Shown: piece after piece, positions 15,502 to 22,534 of the stretch
Position numbering within the stretch: position 1 is the first letter of the stretch
Layout: each line of letters opens with the position of its first letter
Source: an uncultured Christiangramia sp.
GTDB lineage: Bacteria > Bacteroidota > Bacteroidia > Flavobacteriales > Flavobacteriaceae
Assembly (NCBI RefSeq): GCF_913046405.1
Contig: NZ_CAJWRQ010000014.1
Span: forward strand, 1-39,746
DNA length: 39,746 bases
Direction of reading: 5' to 3'
Made by a program: the position numbers and the translations under genes
The notes under the pieces: generated by a model
Seen by the model: the letters and a program-made list of their open reading frames with translations, nothing else
What the model was told of the DNA's origin: nothing
The model's database searches: none

Positions 15502-16824
15502 ATGTTGCTAAAAAAGGCCAATATTCTCATAGTTGATGATGATTATGACATGCTTGAATTAGTACAACGTCAACTTCAGGAGCAACACTTTCACTCTTAC
15601 AAGGCGGCTTCAGTAAAGGAAGCCATCGATATTCTAAAATTCAATGCCGTGGATCTACTTATTACCGATCTGCAAATGCCTGGTATTGGTGGAATGGAAC
15701 TCATAAAATATGTAGAAGAGCATTTTCCCAAAGTTCCGAAGCTGGTCATCACCGGATATCCATCCATGGACGGCGCATTGAATGCCATGCGATCTGGTGC
15801 ACTGGATTATATCGTAAAACCATTTACTGCGGAAGAATTAAAACAATCTGTAGAAAGATCACTTCCTGAAAAATCCCAGAATTCTGAGGTTAAAATTCCA
15901 TCCACTAACAGAGCAACCGCTTATGCGGGAATTGTAGGTAATTCAGAAAAGATCGAACAACTTATCGATCTCATAGAACGGGTTAAGAATAACCGCGCTA
16001 CCGTATTAATTGAGGGCGAAAGCGGGACGGGCAAAGAACTGGTTGCACGAGCTATTCACTATAAAGGTTCCTTTGCTGCAAACCCTTTTATCGCTGTTAA
16101 CTGTGGTGCTATCCCGGGAGAACTTCTGGAAGCCGAACTTTTTGGTTATAGGAAAGGAGCATTTACAGGAGCGAATGAGGATCGACCCGGTTTTTTTCAG
16201 GCTGCCGCCGGTGGTACAATATTTCTGGATGAAATTGGCACTGCTCCATTAACCGTTCAAACACGGTTGTTGAGAGTACTTCAGGAGAAAGAAGTTCGAA
16301 GAATTGGAGAACAGAAAGCTAAAAAAATAGAACTCCGCATAGTCGCTGCAACGAATAGTGACCTCCTCCATATGGTCGAAAAAGGTAGTTTTAGAGAAGA
16401 TCTCTATTACAGGTTAAATGTCGTGAATATCGAAACTCCACCACTTCGGGACCATAAAAGTGATATCGCGCTACTCGCTAAGAATTTTCTTCGAAAATAT
16501 GCTTCAGAATATGCCAGACCACGAATAGAATTCACTCCAAAAGCCCTGGAAATATTGGAAAGATATAACTGGCCTGGAAATGTACGTGAACTGGAAAATG
16601 TGGTTCAAAGAGCTATTATTATGAGCGAAGACTGTATCGATTTAGAACAACTTCCAGATCATCTCAAATACCCGGTTCCAGATCATAATTCTACTTCAAA
16701 ATCCTTGAAGGAAGTGGAAATGGAACATATTCTTAAAATAATGGCCAGTGTGGATAATAATAAAACCAAAGCAGCCGAAATTCTCCAAATCGATCGTAAA
16801 ACACTTCGAAAAAAGCTAAACTAA
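15502..16824 (+). CDS. Sigma-54-dependent response regulator, NtrC family
   Basis: 440-residue activator with all three expected domains. Receiver (1-120): acidic pocket VDDDYDM, phosphoacceptor D56 in LLITDLQMPG, T84 and K106 in VKPF. AAA+ domain (about 142-375): Walker A GESGTGKE (172-179), the sigma-54-contacting GAFTGA (219-224), Walker B TIFLDEIG, and an arginine-rich sensor region RPRIEFTP. The C-terminal Fis-type helix-turn-helix (about 405-440) ends KTKAAEILQIDRKTLRKKL. It therefore activates promoters with RNA polymerase carrying sigma-54 (rpoN) after phosphorylation by its partner kinase. No convincing -24/-12 promoter (TGGC...TTGC) was found by eye in the window, so targets are unknown. 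Confidence 0.95.
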   Translation: MLLKKANILIVDDDYDMLELVQRQLQEQHFHSYKAASVKEAIDILKFNAVDLLITDLQMPGIGGMELIKYVEEHFPKVPKLVITGYPSMDGALNAMRSGALDYIVKPFTAEELKQSVERSLPEKSQNSEVKIPSTNRATAYAGIVGNSEKIEQLIDLIERVKNNRATVLIEGESGTGKELVARAIHYKGSFAANPFIAVNCGAIPGELLEAELFGYRKGAFTGANEDRPGFFQAAAGGTIFLDEIGTAPLTVQTRLLRVLQEKEVRRIGEQKAKKIELRIVAATNSDLLHMVEKGSFREDLYYRLNVVNIETPPLRDHKSDIALLAKNFLRKYASEYARPRIEFTPKALEILERYNWPGNVRELENVVQRAIIMSEDCIDLEQLPDHLKYPVPDHNSTSKSLKEVEMEHILKIMASVDNNKTKAAEILQIDRKTLRKKLN

Positions 16825-17013
16825 CGATCACTTAGTACCGGTACCTTTCTTCCCGTCCGGGGCGTTTCTCCTCGATTTAAAGAGAGTCATAAATATTCTT
16901 TTCCTGTATAATTTACTGGTTATCAGTTTCATAAAGTCCTTTTTGTGAAATGTTCCCAGCACGGGCATAGGTTTTGACTTTCTGTAATCAGAAAAAATTA
17001 AATCTATGACCGA

Positions 17014-17175
17014 ATGAATTTGATTAAGGAAATAGCTACAGCCACTATTCCAAATAGGGAGCATCCTGAAGGTATCACCCAGGAAATGCTCAAAGGCTTA
17101 TGCTTTAACTGCGACAATCGCAGAACCTGTACCTGGAAAGAGGACAGAAAATTTCATTGTGAACACTTTCAATAA
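17014..17175 (+). CDS. Small cysteine-rich (zinc-ribbon-like) protein
   Basis: 53 codons from the ATG at 17014 to the TAA at 17173-17175. The C-terminal half reads LCFNCDNRRTCTWKEDRKFH followed by CEHFQ, giving the spacing C30-x2-C33-x5-C39-x9-C49-x-H51. Such a cluster suggests one bound zinc ion or an iron-sulfur site. The N-terminal part (MNLIKEIATATIPNREHPEG) is short and variable-looking. It ends 6 nt before glutamate dehydrogenase and lies on the same strand, so it is probably co-transcribed with it. I recall similar tiny CxxC...CEHF proteins in other Bacteroidetes but no assigned function. Confidence 0.75.
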   Translation: MNLIKEIATATIPNREHPEGITQEMLKGLCFNCDNRRTCTWKEDRKFHCEHFQ

Positions 17176-17181
17176 TACAAA

Positions 17182-18462
17182 ATGATAAACACTGAAAAAG
17201 TGATTAAGCAATCTATGTACGAGACCGTAATGAACCAGTTCAATAATACGGCAGATATGATAGATTTGAACCCAAACATTAGAAAGATCCTGGGTATTAC
17301 CAATAATGAGATCATTGTTCATTTTCCAGTTAAAATGGACAATGGCAAAGTGGAGGTTTTCACCGGATACCGTGTTCAACATAATAATGCATTAGGACCT
17401 TATAAAGGCGGACTTCGATACCACGATACAGTAGATATTGACGCTGCCAAGGCACTTGCCATGTGGATGACCTGGAAAACTTCCCTCGCCGGACTACCAT
17501 TTGGTGGTGCAAAAGGAGGTATTCAAATAGATCCTCGAAATTATTCAGATTCTGAGCTGGAACGTATTACCCGTAGATTCACCTATGCTTTGGGCGAGAA
17601 CATTGGACCGGAACATGACATCCCTGCGCCAGATGTAAATACGAACCCGCAGACCATGGCGTGGATCGTAGACACGTATATGTCTACCATTTCATCCTCA
17701 GAACGTTCACATAATCAGCATGTGGTGACCGGAAAACCTGTAGGCGCAGGAGGTCTGGAAGGTCGTGATCGTGCAACCGGGTTTGGGGTGTACCTGTCCA
17801 TTAAGTTATTGCTGGAAACCGAACAGCAGGATCTAAAAGATAAAAGATTCATCGTACAGGGATTTGGAAATGTAGGCTACTGGGCATCCCACTTTTTATC
17901 TCAGGATGGCGCAAAGCTAATAGCTGTTCAGGATGCTCACGCGACAGTATACAGCGAAAATGGGATAGATACTGAAGCTTTGGCTCAGCATTGTGAACCC
18001 AGAAAAGGATCTATAAAAGGATTCGATGGCGCTACGGAATTTGATGCTGATGAATTTTTTGGACTGGATTGCGACATCGTTATTCCTGCAGCTCTTGGGA
18101 ACCAGATCACTGCTGAAAATGCCTTTAAAATCAAAGCTTCGATCGTTGCTGAAGGAGCCAACGGACCTACAGATAAAGAGGGTGAACAAATTCTGCTTCA
18201 AAATGGAGTGAAGATCATTCCTGATATTTTCTGCAACTCTGGTGGTGTAATTGGAAGTTATTTTGAATGGCTTCAGAATAGAAACGGAGAGTTATGGCAG
18301 CTGGATGAGGTGATGGCCAAGATCCAGAAGAAGTTAACCGAAAACTTTCATAAGATCCATAATGAAGTAAAGAAGCGTGAGGTGGACTGGAGAACAGCGG
18401 CATTTATCCTGGCTATTTCCAGAGTGGAAACGGCCTACAAACAAAGAGGGATTTTTCCTTAA
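17182..18462 (+). CDS. gdhA: Glutamate dehydrogenase
   Basis: 426-residue hexameric-type enzyme catalysing the reversible oxidative deamination of glutamate to 2-oxoglutarate and ammonia. Seen in order: the substrate-binding GPYKGGLRYH (72-81), KTSLAGLPFGGAKGG with the catalytic lysine (K111), GPEHDIPAPDVNT, VTGKPVGAGGLEGRDRATG, and the dinucleotide fold VQGFGNVGYWASHF. The length of about 420 and lack of an N-terminal extension match the NAD-type GudB/RocG group rather than the 445-residue NADP enzymes; cofactor choice remains an inference. It is preceded 6 nt upstream by a cysteine-rich small protein and followed 26 nt downstream by a GreA/Rnk-like factor, all on the plus strand. Confidence 0.94.
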   Translation: MINTEKVIKQSMYETVMNQFNNTADMIDLNPNIRKILGITNNEIIVHFPVKMDNGKVEVFTGYRVQHNNALGPYKGGLRYHDTVDIDAAKALAMWMTWKTSLAGLPFGGAKGGIQIDPRNYSDSELERITRRFTYALGENIGPEHDIPAPDVNTNPQTMAWIVDTYMSTISSSERSHNQHVVTGKPVGAGGLEGRDRATGFGVYLSIKLLLETEQQDLKDKRFIVQGFGNVGYWASHFLSQDGAKLIAVQDAHATVYSENGIDTEALAQHCEPRKGSIKGFDGATEFDADEFFGLDCDIVIPAALGNQITAENAFKIKASIVAEGANGPTDKEGEQILLQNGVKIIPDIFCNSGGVIGSYFEWLQNRNGELWQLDEVMAKIQKKLTENFHKIHNEVKKREVDWRTAAFILAISRVETAYKQRGIFP

Positions 18463-18488
18463 TAGGTCTGCAAATAAATAAGTAAGAA

Positions 18489-18932
18489 ATGAAATACGGA
18501 GAATTAATAATTGAGAAGAAGGAATATGATTTTCTAAAACAAATCATGTCGCTGGCCAAATACTACAAAGATACCTCGTACAAAGAATCGCTCCATAAAT
18601 TGAATGAGGAGCTCAAAAGTGCAAACGTGGTAAGCAATGCTAAGATGCCTGCAGATGTGATTCGATTGAATTCGTTTGTAAGTATTAAAACTGCCTACTC
18701 AGTAGAAAGAACTTACCAGATCGTGACTCCAGATAAAGGTGATTTGCGTAAGAACAGGATCTCTGTTCTGGCTCCCATGGGACTTGCGCTTTTTGGATAT
18801 GCAAAGGGAGACAAAATTACCTGGACCTTTCCACTTGGAGAAAGTCACATACATATCCAGGAAGTAAAACAAATAGAATCAGGATTAATGAATATGAACT
18901 ATGATAAGCAACATTCAGGAACACCACAGTGA
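18489..18932 (+). CDS. GreA/GreB-family (Rnk-like) RNA polymerase-associated factor
   Basis: 147-residue protein whose C-terminal half is the FKBP-like domain that docks Gre factors and Rnk on RNA polymerase. It is visible as LNSFVSIKTAYSVERTYQIV, followed by RKNRISVLAPMGLALFGYAK and GDKITWTFPLGESHIHIQEV. The N-terminal part (LIIEKKEYDFLKQIMSLAKY and following) is a short helix of about 50 residues, not the long acidic-tipped coiled coil of GreA. It is therefore not expected to stimulate RNA cleavage and may compete with Gre factors, as Rnk does. It lies 26 nt after glutamate dehydrogenase, and the next gene starts inside its last 32 bases. Confidence 0.83.
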   Translation: MKYGELIIEKKEYDFLKQIMSLAKYYKDTSYKESLHKLNEELKSANVVSNAKMPADVIRLNSFVSIKTAYSVERTYQIVTPDKGDLRKNRISVLAPMGLALFGYAKGDKITWTFPLGESHIHIQEVKQIESGLMNMNYDKQHSGTPQ

Positions 18933-19323
18933 AGAGGAGATAGAAACGATCAGGCTACAAAATGAGGTTAGACAATGGAAACTAGAACTGGATTTTGTGG
19001 CTCAGGAGATTGAATTTTACTTGGATATTTTTAATTCTTCACTTATTAAAAGAACAAAGGTAAATCGTGTTGACGCTGAATATCTCTTCGATCAATTCCA
19101 GGATCTAAGAAAGGTAAATCACGGCATTTTGAAAACCTGTCAGAAATTTCTTCCCAGGCTGGATGAGATGAATGAATGTGATGATATACAGTGTGATCAT
19201 GCTTTTATTAATGCTCATATCGTTTTACGTAAAAAGATTGAAAAGCACCTGAAGGAGGTGCGGAATATAAAATATTCAGCCTTCTGCTTTTTGAAGGATG
19301 GGATTGAAAAGTTTTTAGATTAA
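18901..19323 (+). CDS. Helical hypothetical protein overlapping the Gre-like gene
   Basis: 140 residues, mainly charged helix (EEEIETIRLQNEVRQWKLEL near the start, AHIVLRKKIEKHLKEVRN near the end), with three cysteines in the middle (LKTCQKFLPRLDEMNECDDI, then QCDH). No signal peptide or membrane segment. The ATG at 18901 lies 32 nt inside the preceding gene in another frame; no later Met lies before the conserved-looking part. The overlap suggests translational coupling with the RNA polymerase factor. A coiled-coil or helical-bundle protein is all I can say; I do not recognise a family. Confidence 0.65.
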   Translation: MISNIQEHHSEEEIETIRLQNEVRQWKLELDFVAQEIEFYLDIFNSSLIKRTKVNRVDAEYLFDQFQDLRKVNHGILKTCQKFLPRLDEMNECDDIQCDHAFINAHIVLRKKIEKHLKEVRNIKYSAFCFLKDGIEKFLD

Positions 19324-19346
19324 TTAATTCAACAAACCTAGTTGAT

Positions 19347-19434
19347 CCAGATAGTCCTCGTCATTTTCTTCTCGTAGGGTTTAGAGAAGAAGTTAATTTT
19401 CAGCAATATTAATGCGCGGGCTATCTGGTTTTTT
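19347..19434 (+). terminator. Nested hairpin with a T tract, probable operon terminator
   Basis: An outer 11-bp stem CCAGATAGTCC / GGGCTATCTGG (19347-19357 with 19418-19428, one G-U pair) encloses an inner hairpin TTCTTCTC / GAGAAGAA (19366-19373 with 19384-19391). Six T follow. It starts 23 nt after the stop at 19323. On the minus strand the left arm also encodes a short open tail (EENDEDYLDQLGLLN, then stop), so it could partly be a gene remnant. Confidence 0.55.
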
Positions 19435-19447
19435 AAAGATCAATAAT

Positions 19448-19627
19448 ATGAAAAGTAAATTTTACAAGAGTTTGTGTCTAGTGATCGCTGCAGTTCTATG
19501 CAGGTCAATTTATCTACATCAGGAATTCTATTATCGCATTTGGGAAGAAAACCTGTATACCGTATTATTTATTGGAGGCATTTTTATGCTATTCATTTTT
19601 CTCGTCGTGCGAATTCAGAAAATTTAA
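19448..19627 (+). CDS. Tiny membrane protein, function unknown
   Basis: 59 residues from the ATG at 19448: MKSKFYKSLCLVIAAVLCRS, a polar stretch YLHQEFYYRIWEENL, then a second hydrophobic segment VLFIGGIFMLFIFLVV and a basic end RIQKI. Two membrane helices are likely. A start 12 codons upstream (19412) would lie within the hairpin that ends the preceding operon, so I prefer 19448. No family recognised; a flavobacterial orphan is possible. Confidence 0.45.
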   Translation: MKSKFYKSLCLVIAAVLCRSIYLHQEFYYRIWEENLYTVLFIGGIFMLFIFLVVRIQKI

Positions 19628-19696
19628 AAGATCCCGGGTTCATTTAACTAAAACCTCCTGTGTTTTTAAATTCATCAATCTTTGAGATATTTTTTA

Positions 19697-20212
19697 ATGA
19701 AAGCTTACCACAGTCATATTCTTCGGAATCTTTTGTTCCTGAAAGACTTCTTATCAATGGGGTCGCAGAATCTCTTTGCTTTGAATAGACCAGCTTTTAT
19801 AAAGAAATCAGCCACGGTTCCTATTAAAAAAAGCAGAAAAATTGGTCGTAAAACGCTAATATGGTTGGACGACCGAATCAATCCCCTTGAGAAAAAAATG
19901 GATTGGCTGGCATTCAGTCCCATTGGCCGTGATGTCAATATTATATGGCTGAAAGAGATCAATGAATTTCAAACCTGGATTCATACAAATGGATTGCCAG
20001 ATGCAATTTGTTTTGATTACGATTTAAGCAATTCATTCAATGGCTTTGATTGTGCCGAAGTATTGACCGATTATTGCTATAATCATCAACTGCTACCACC
20101 GCAATGGTCTTCTCACAGCACTAATCCTGAAGGCAAAGCGCGTATTAACAGACTTCTCAAAAATTACCTGATCTTAGCCAAACGCATGAATTTTAGAAGT
20201 TTTACAGGTTAG
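19697..20212 (+). CDS. Stand-alone cyclic-phosphate-processing receiver-like domain protein
   Basis: 171 residues. After a basic N-terminal 50 residues (FIKKSATVPIKKSRKIGRKT) comes a degenerate receiver fold: LIWLDDRINPLEKK with the acidic pair D58-D59, DAICFDYDLSNSFNGFDCAE with D107 and D109, then SSHSTNPEGKARINRLL with H140 and N143. The LDDxRxP start, the central DYDL and the late H-S-x-N-P-x-G are the hallmarks I associate with the 'cyclic-phosphate processing receiver' family, predicted from comparative genomics to act on cyclic phosphate ends rather than as a signalling receiver. That reaction is a prediction, not shown here. A TTG at 19682 would extend it by five residues; the ATG at 19697 is preferred. 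It is transcribed alone. Confidence 0.7.
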   Translation: MKAYHSHILRNLLFLKDFLSMGSQNLFALNRPAFIKKSATVPIKKSRKIGRKTLIWLDDRINPLEKKMDWLAFSPIGRDVNIIWLKEINEFQTWIHTNGLPDAICFDYDLSNSFNGFDCAEVLTDYCYNHQLLPPQWSSHSTNPEGKARINRLLKNYLILAKRMNFRSFTG

Positions 20213-20547
20213 GAGTACCGAGCTTAGTAGTTAGCTGATCCTTTAATCCGGAAAGCTTCCGAAATTTACTTTATAAAGCGGTTTCTTCAGACTAAGCACA
20301 ACACTCTCAGATCTGGAATTCTCTATTTTTTTCTTCGGAAATATCCTTTACAACGATACAGCATTCAGAATAAATCTGGCTTTGGAAATTAGAATATATC
20401 TCTATCTTCCAAATGCCCCACATTTGTATTAATCTGAATAAGTCTGCTGTTATAATTTCTTATGACCCGAAAAGACTTAACTTTCCTCTGAAATTTCGTC
20501 AAACATGACAATCCTTCTAAATTTCAGAAGTATTTAATTTGAAGAAC
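20213..20547. other. Intergenic region without a gene
   Basis: About 335 bases with no plausible ORF on either strand. Only small palindromes are seen, for example CGGAA-AGC-TTCCG near 20255. A promoter for the membrane protein at 20548 must lie here, but no clean TAnnTTTG was found. Confidence 0.5.
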
Positions 20548-20958
20548 ATGGAAAGTAGCTCATCAAGCATTCGCAAAGGATTTATTCTCGCCGGTTTAAT
20601 GAATATGTCCGTGCTCTTATTTTCAAAACTATTTACCAACCCGGTTATTCCCGAATTTGACCCGGTGGTCATGTCAAATTTCGGCTTATTAATGATCCTG
20701 ATATGGGGTCTGGCTTATATTTCAGTCGCCAATAATTTTCATAAAGTGAAGTGGCTAATCGCAGTCTTTGCTATAGAGAAATTTATCTATGGCTTTACAT
20801 GGATCAACTGGCATCTTAATAATAGTATTACAGAGGTGTTCGAAAAAGATCTTTTTGCCGGAATGTTCTATGCGGTATATGGTGTGAACGACTGGATATT
20901 CTTCCTGTTCTTCACCTATGTATTTTTTAATTTACTTAAAGCTAGAAAGAGTTCTTAG
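20548..20958 (+). CDS. Four-helix membrane protein, function unknown
   Basis: 136 residues from the ATG at 20548 (MESSSSSIRKGFILAGLMNM). Hydrophobic segments lie at about 10-28, 43-61, 67-85 and 104-127, and the protein ends in LLKARKSS, so a small four-helix inner-membrane protein is likely. Aromatic clusters (GFTWINWH, AVYGVNDWIFFLFF) and polar residues in the helices suggest a binding or transport role that cannot be specified. A TTG at 20539 adds three residues but is unlikely. Its TAG overlaps, on the other strand, the TAA of the convergent ScfR-like regulator, so the two genes end inside each other by 4 nt. Confidence 0.65.
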   Translation: MESSSSSIRKGFILAGLMNMSVLLFSKLFTNPVIPEFDPVVMSNFGLLMILIWGLAYISVANNFHKVKWLIAVFAIEKFIYGFTWINWHLNNSITEVFEKDLFAGMFYAVYGVNDWIFFLFFTYVFFNLLKARKSS

Positions 20959-22433
20959 GCCTGGAACTTAGCCGTTAATTCATCTACAATAGACTCAATT
21001 TTACTGTTCTTCTCTCGCTTTTCCAGAACGATCGCAGGTGCTTTTCTTACTTTACAGTCGGCAATAGCGCAACGCTCGCAGGTTACTCCAACATTCTTTC
21101 TAACGATATTTTGATCTTCAAGGAATTTCAGCTTTCGCTCGAGTTGTTTATTAATTAGCAAACCAATGCTAATACTTCTAAACTGATTCTCTCGAAAAGG
21201 ATCTTTGGTTGCTGAAGAAAAGATAAGATACCTGTTCTCATGACTGGGATAGTTAGAAATCTGCACATCAAATTCGTGTGAATTCTTAGACTTACTGATT
21301 TCCTGGATCACCTTTAACGACATCCAGCGCCTACAGTAATGCTCATTGGTCTCATTCGCACGAGGGGAATGATGGTGGGTTAAGTGCAATTCTTTGTTCA
21401 AATAAAACTTACCGCTATCAGCTTTATGTGTGATCCTTAGGAAAAACAGGTTTTTTATGTTGAATTCCTTCGGAAGTATATTGGTAAGTCGCTGGTAAAA
21501 TGTTTCCGGAGAAGCATTGAAATTATGCATCATATTCAAAAAATGAACATGATCAAAACTTTCCTTCTGAAATAGATTTTCCAGCTGAATGGTAAGTTCA
21601 TCCTTCGGGATCACTAATGCTCCTGCAAAATAAGAGGCATAAAAATTATTTAATACCTGATCAAATCTTTCAAATTTAATCCACGGAAAAGAATGCAGCC
21701 GGTCTGAAATTTCGAGGTAATTATACGCGAGTTCCTTTGCAAATATAAAACTGCGCTGAGCTTCGTCTATTCCCTTTGCCAGCAGAAGTGTATTGGTTTT
21801 CGGAACAAAAACAGAGCGCAAATTCTCTAAAGCTTCAAATTTATCCAACTCTTCTTCATTAATTACATATTGATACTCCTCTACCAGAATCTCCTCAAGC
21901 ACTTTAGAACCTGGTGATTTGGTAAGATCAACCTGGTAGGCTTTTGAGAATTTTAGAACCTGCTGTTCCAGATCATCAAAATAATTGTTATTCGCTTCCT
22001 GAAAAGAGCGCACGGAAGCCAGGAAAAAGCTTTCCCGGCTAAAGTTATAGTGCTTGGCTATTTCGATAATGGTACTAATGAAAGCATTCACCTTTGCCGG
22101 AGCATTGGAAACTATATCGATAAGGTTGCTCTCCTTGATGCCGAACAATTCAAGCGGAATTTCTTTGAGGATCTTTGACTGAAGTAATTCTCCTATGGGC
22201 GCGAGGTTCTTATCAAGCTTAAGGGAAACCATTTGATCATACGGAACCTCTAACTTTTCTGACAGTAAAGCGATTTTATCAGGTTTAGGATATTTTTTTC
22301 CATTCTCAATCTCATTCAAATAGGACTTGGAAAGCCCTGAAAGTTTGGATAATCCAAATAAAGATAAACTCTTCTCAGTCCTTATCTGTTTTAACTTCAA
22401 TCCAAAAATTAGCTTGATATAATCTTCTTCCAT
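20955..22433 (-). CDS. XRE regulator of the ScfR/RamB short-chain acyl type
   Basis: 492-residue DNA-binding regulator. Residues about 10-66 form an XRE helix-turn-helix (LKLKQIRTEKSLSLFGLSKL, then SGLSKSYLNEIENGKKYPKP). The middle corresponds to the IrrE/ImmA-like domain, but where peptidases have HExxH this protein reads FIFAKELAYNYLE, so the zinc ligands are absent and it should not be a protease. The C-terminal part is the ScfR/RamB effector domain: HYCRRW and the family's cysteine motif GVTCERCAIADCKVRKAPAI (CxxCxxxxC). Known relatives sense acyl-CoA status and control acetate, propionate and glyoxylate-shunt genes. It faces malate synthase and isocitrate lyase, an exact functional match. 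The ATG at 22431-22433 is preferred; upstream Met codons overlap the candidate -7 box. Confidence 0.9.
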   Translation of the reverse strand: MEEDYIKLIFGLKLKQIRTEKSLSLFGLSKLSGLSKSYLNEIENGKKYPKPDKIALLSEKLEVPYDQMVSLKLDKNLAPIGELLQSKILKEIPLELFGIKESNLIDIVSNAPAKVNAFISTIIEIAKHYNFSRESFFLASVRSFQEANNNYFDDLEQQVLKFSKAYQVDLTKSPGSKVLEEILVEEYQYVINEEELDKFEALENLRSVFVPKTNTLLLAKGIDEAQRSFIFAKELAYNYLEISDRLHSFPWIKFERFDQVLNNFYASYFAGALVIPKDELTIQLENLFQKESFDHVHFLNMMHNFNASPETFYQRLTNILPKEFNIKNLFFLRITHKADSGKFYLNKELHLTHHHSPRANETNEHYCRRWMSLKVIQEISKSKNSHEFDVQISNYPSHENRYLIFSSATKDPFRENQFRSISIGLLINKQLERKLKFLEDQNIVRKNVGVTCERCAIADCKVRKAPAIVLEKREKNSKIESIVDELTAKFQA

Positions 22434-22438
22434 GAAAC

Positions 22439-22446
22439 CAAATATA
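22439..22446 (-). promoter_or_regulatory. Candidate -7 box of the ScfR-like gene
   Basis: TATATTTG on the minus strand fits TAnnTTTG and ends only 5 nt before the start codon at 22433. If used, the message would be nearly leaderless. Confidence 0.4.
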
Positions 22447-22454
22447 AACAATTC

Positions 22455-22502
22455 TGCGAATACTCATATTCAGCGAATAATTACTTTTAGCGAACGTTCG
22501 CT
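22455..22502. promoter_or_regulatory. Operator cluster between the ScfR-like gene and aceB: GCGAA sites every 17 bp
   Basis: GCGAA occurs at 22456-22460, 22473-22477 and 22490-22494, exactly 17 bp apart. The last is part of the perfect 14-bp palindrome AGCGAACGTTCGCT (22489-22502). The first two flank the inverted repeat GAATA-CTCA-TATTC (22458-22471), and the second joins TATTC-AGC-GAATA (22467-22479). The cluster fills most of the divergent promoter gap and is best explained as binding sites of the adjacent regulator. Confidence 0.65.
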
Positions 22503-22524
22503 TGTTTTATTGAATTCTTTATTA

Positions 22525-22532
22525 TAATATTG
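22525..22532 (+). promoter_or_regulatory. Possible -7 box of aceBA
   Basis: TAATATTG differs by one base from TAnnTTTG and follows a CTTG at 22501-22504 by 20 nt. If it is real, transcription starts after the ATG at 22535, and the second ATG at 22553 would be the true start of malate synthase. Confidence 0.3.
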
Positions 22533-22534
22533 TC

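Noticed and set aside
16828-17064. 78-codon minus-strand frame after the response regulator, ending DGKKGTGTK
   Set aside because: Overlaps the start of the cysteine-rich gene on the other strand and shows no family; a short basic protein cannot be fully excluded.
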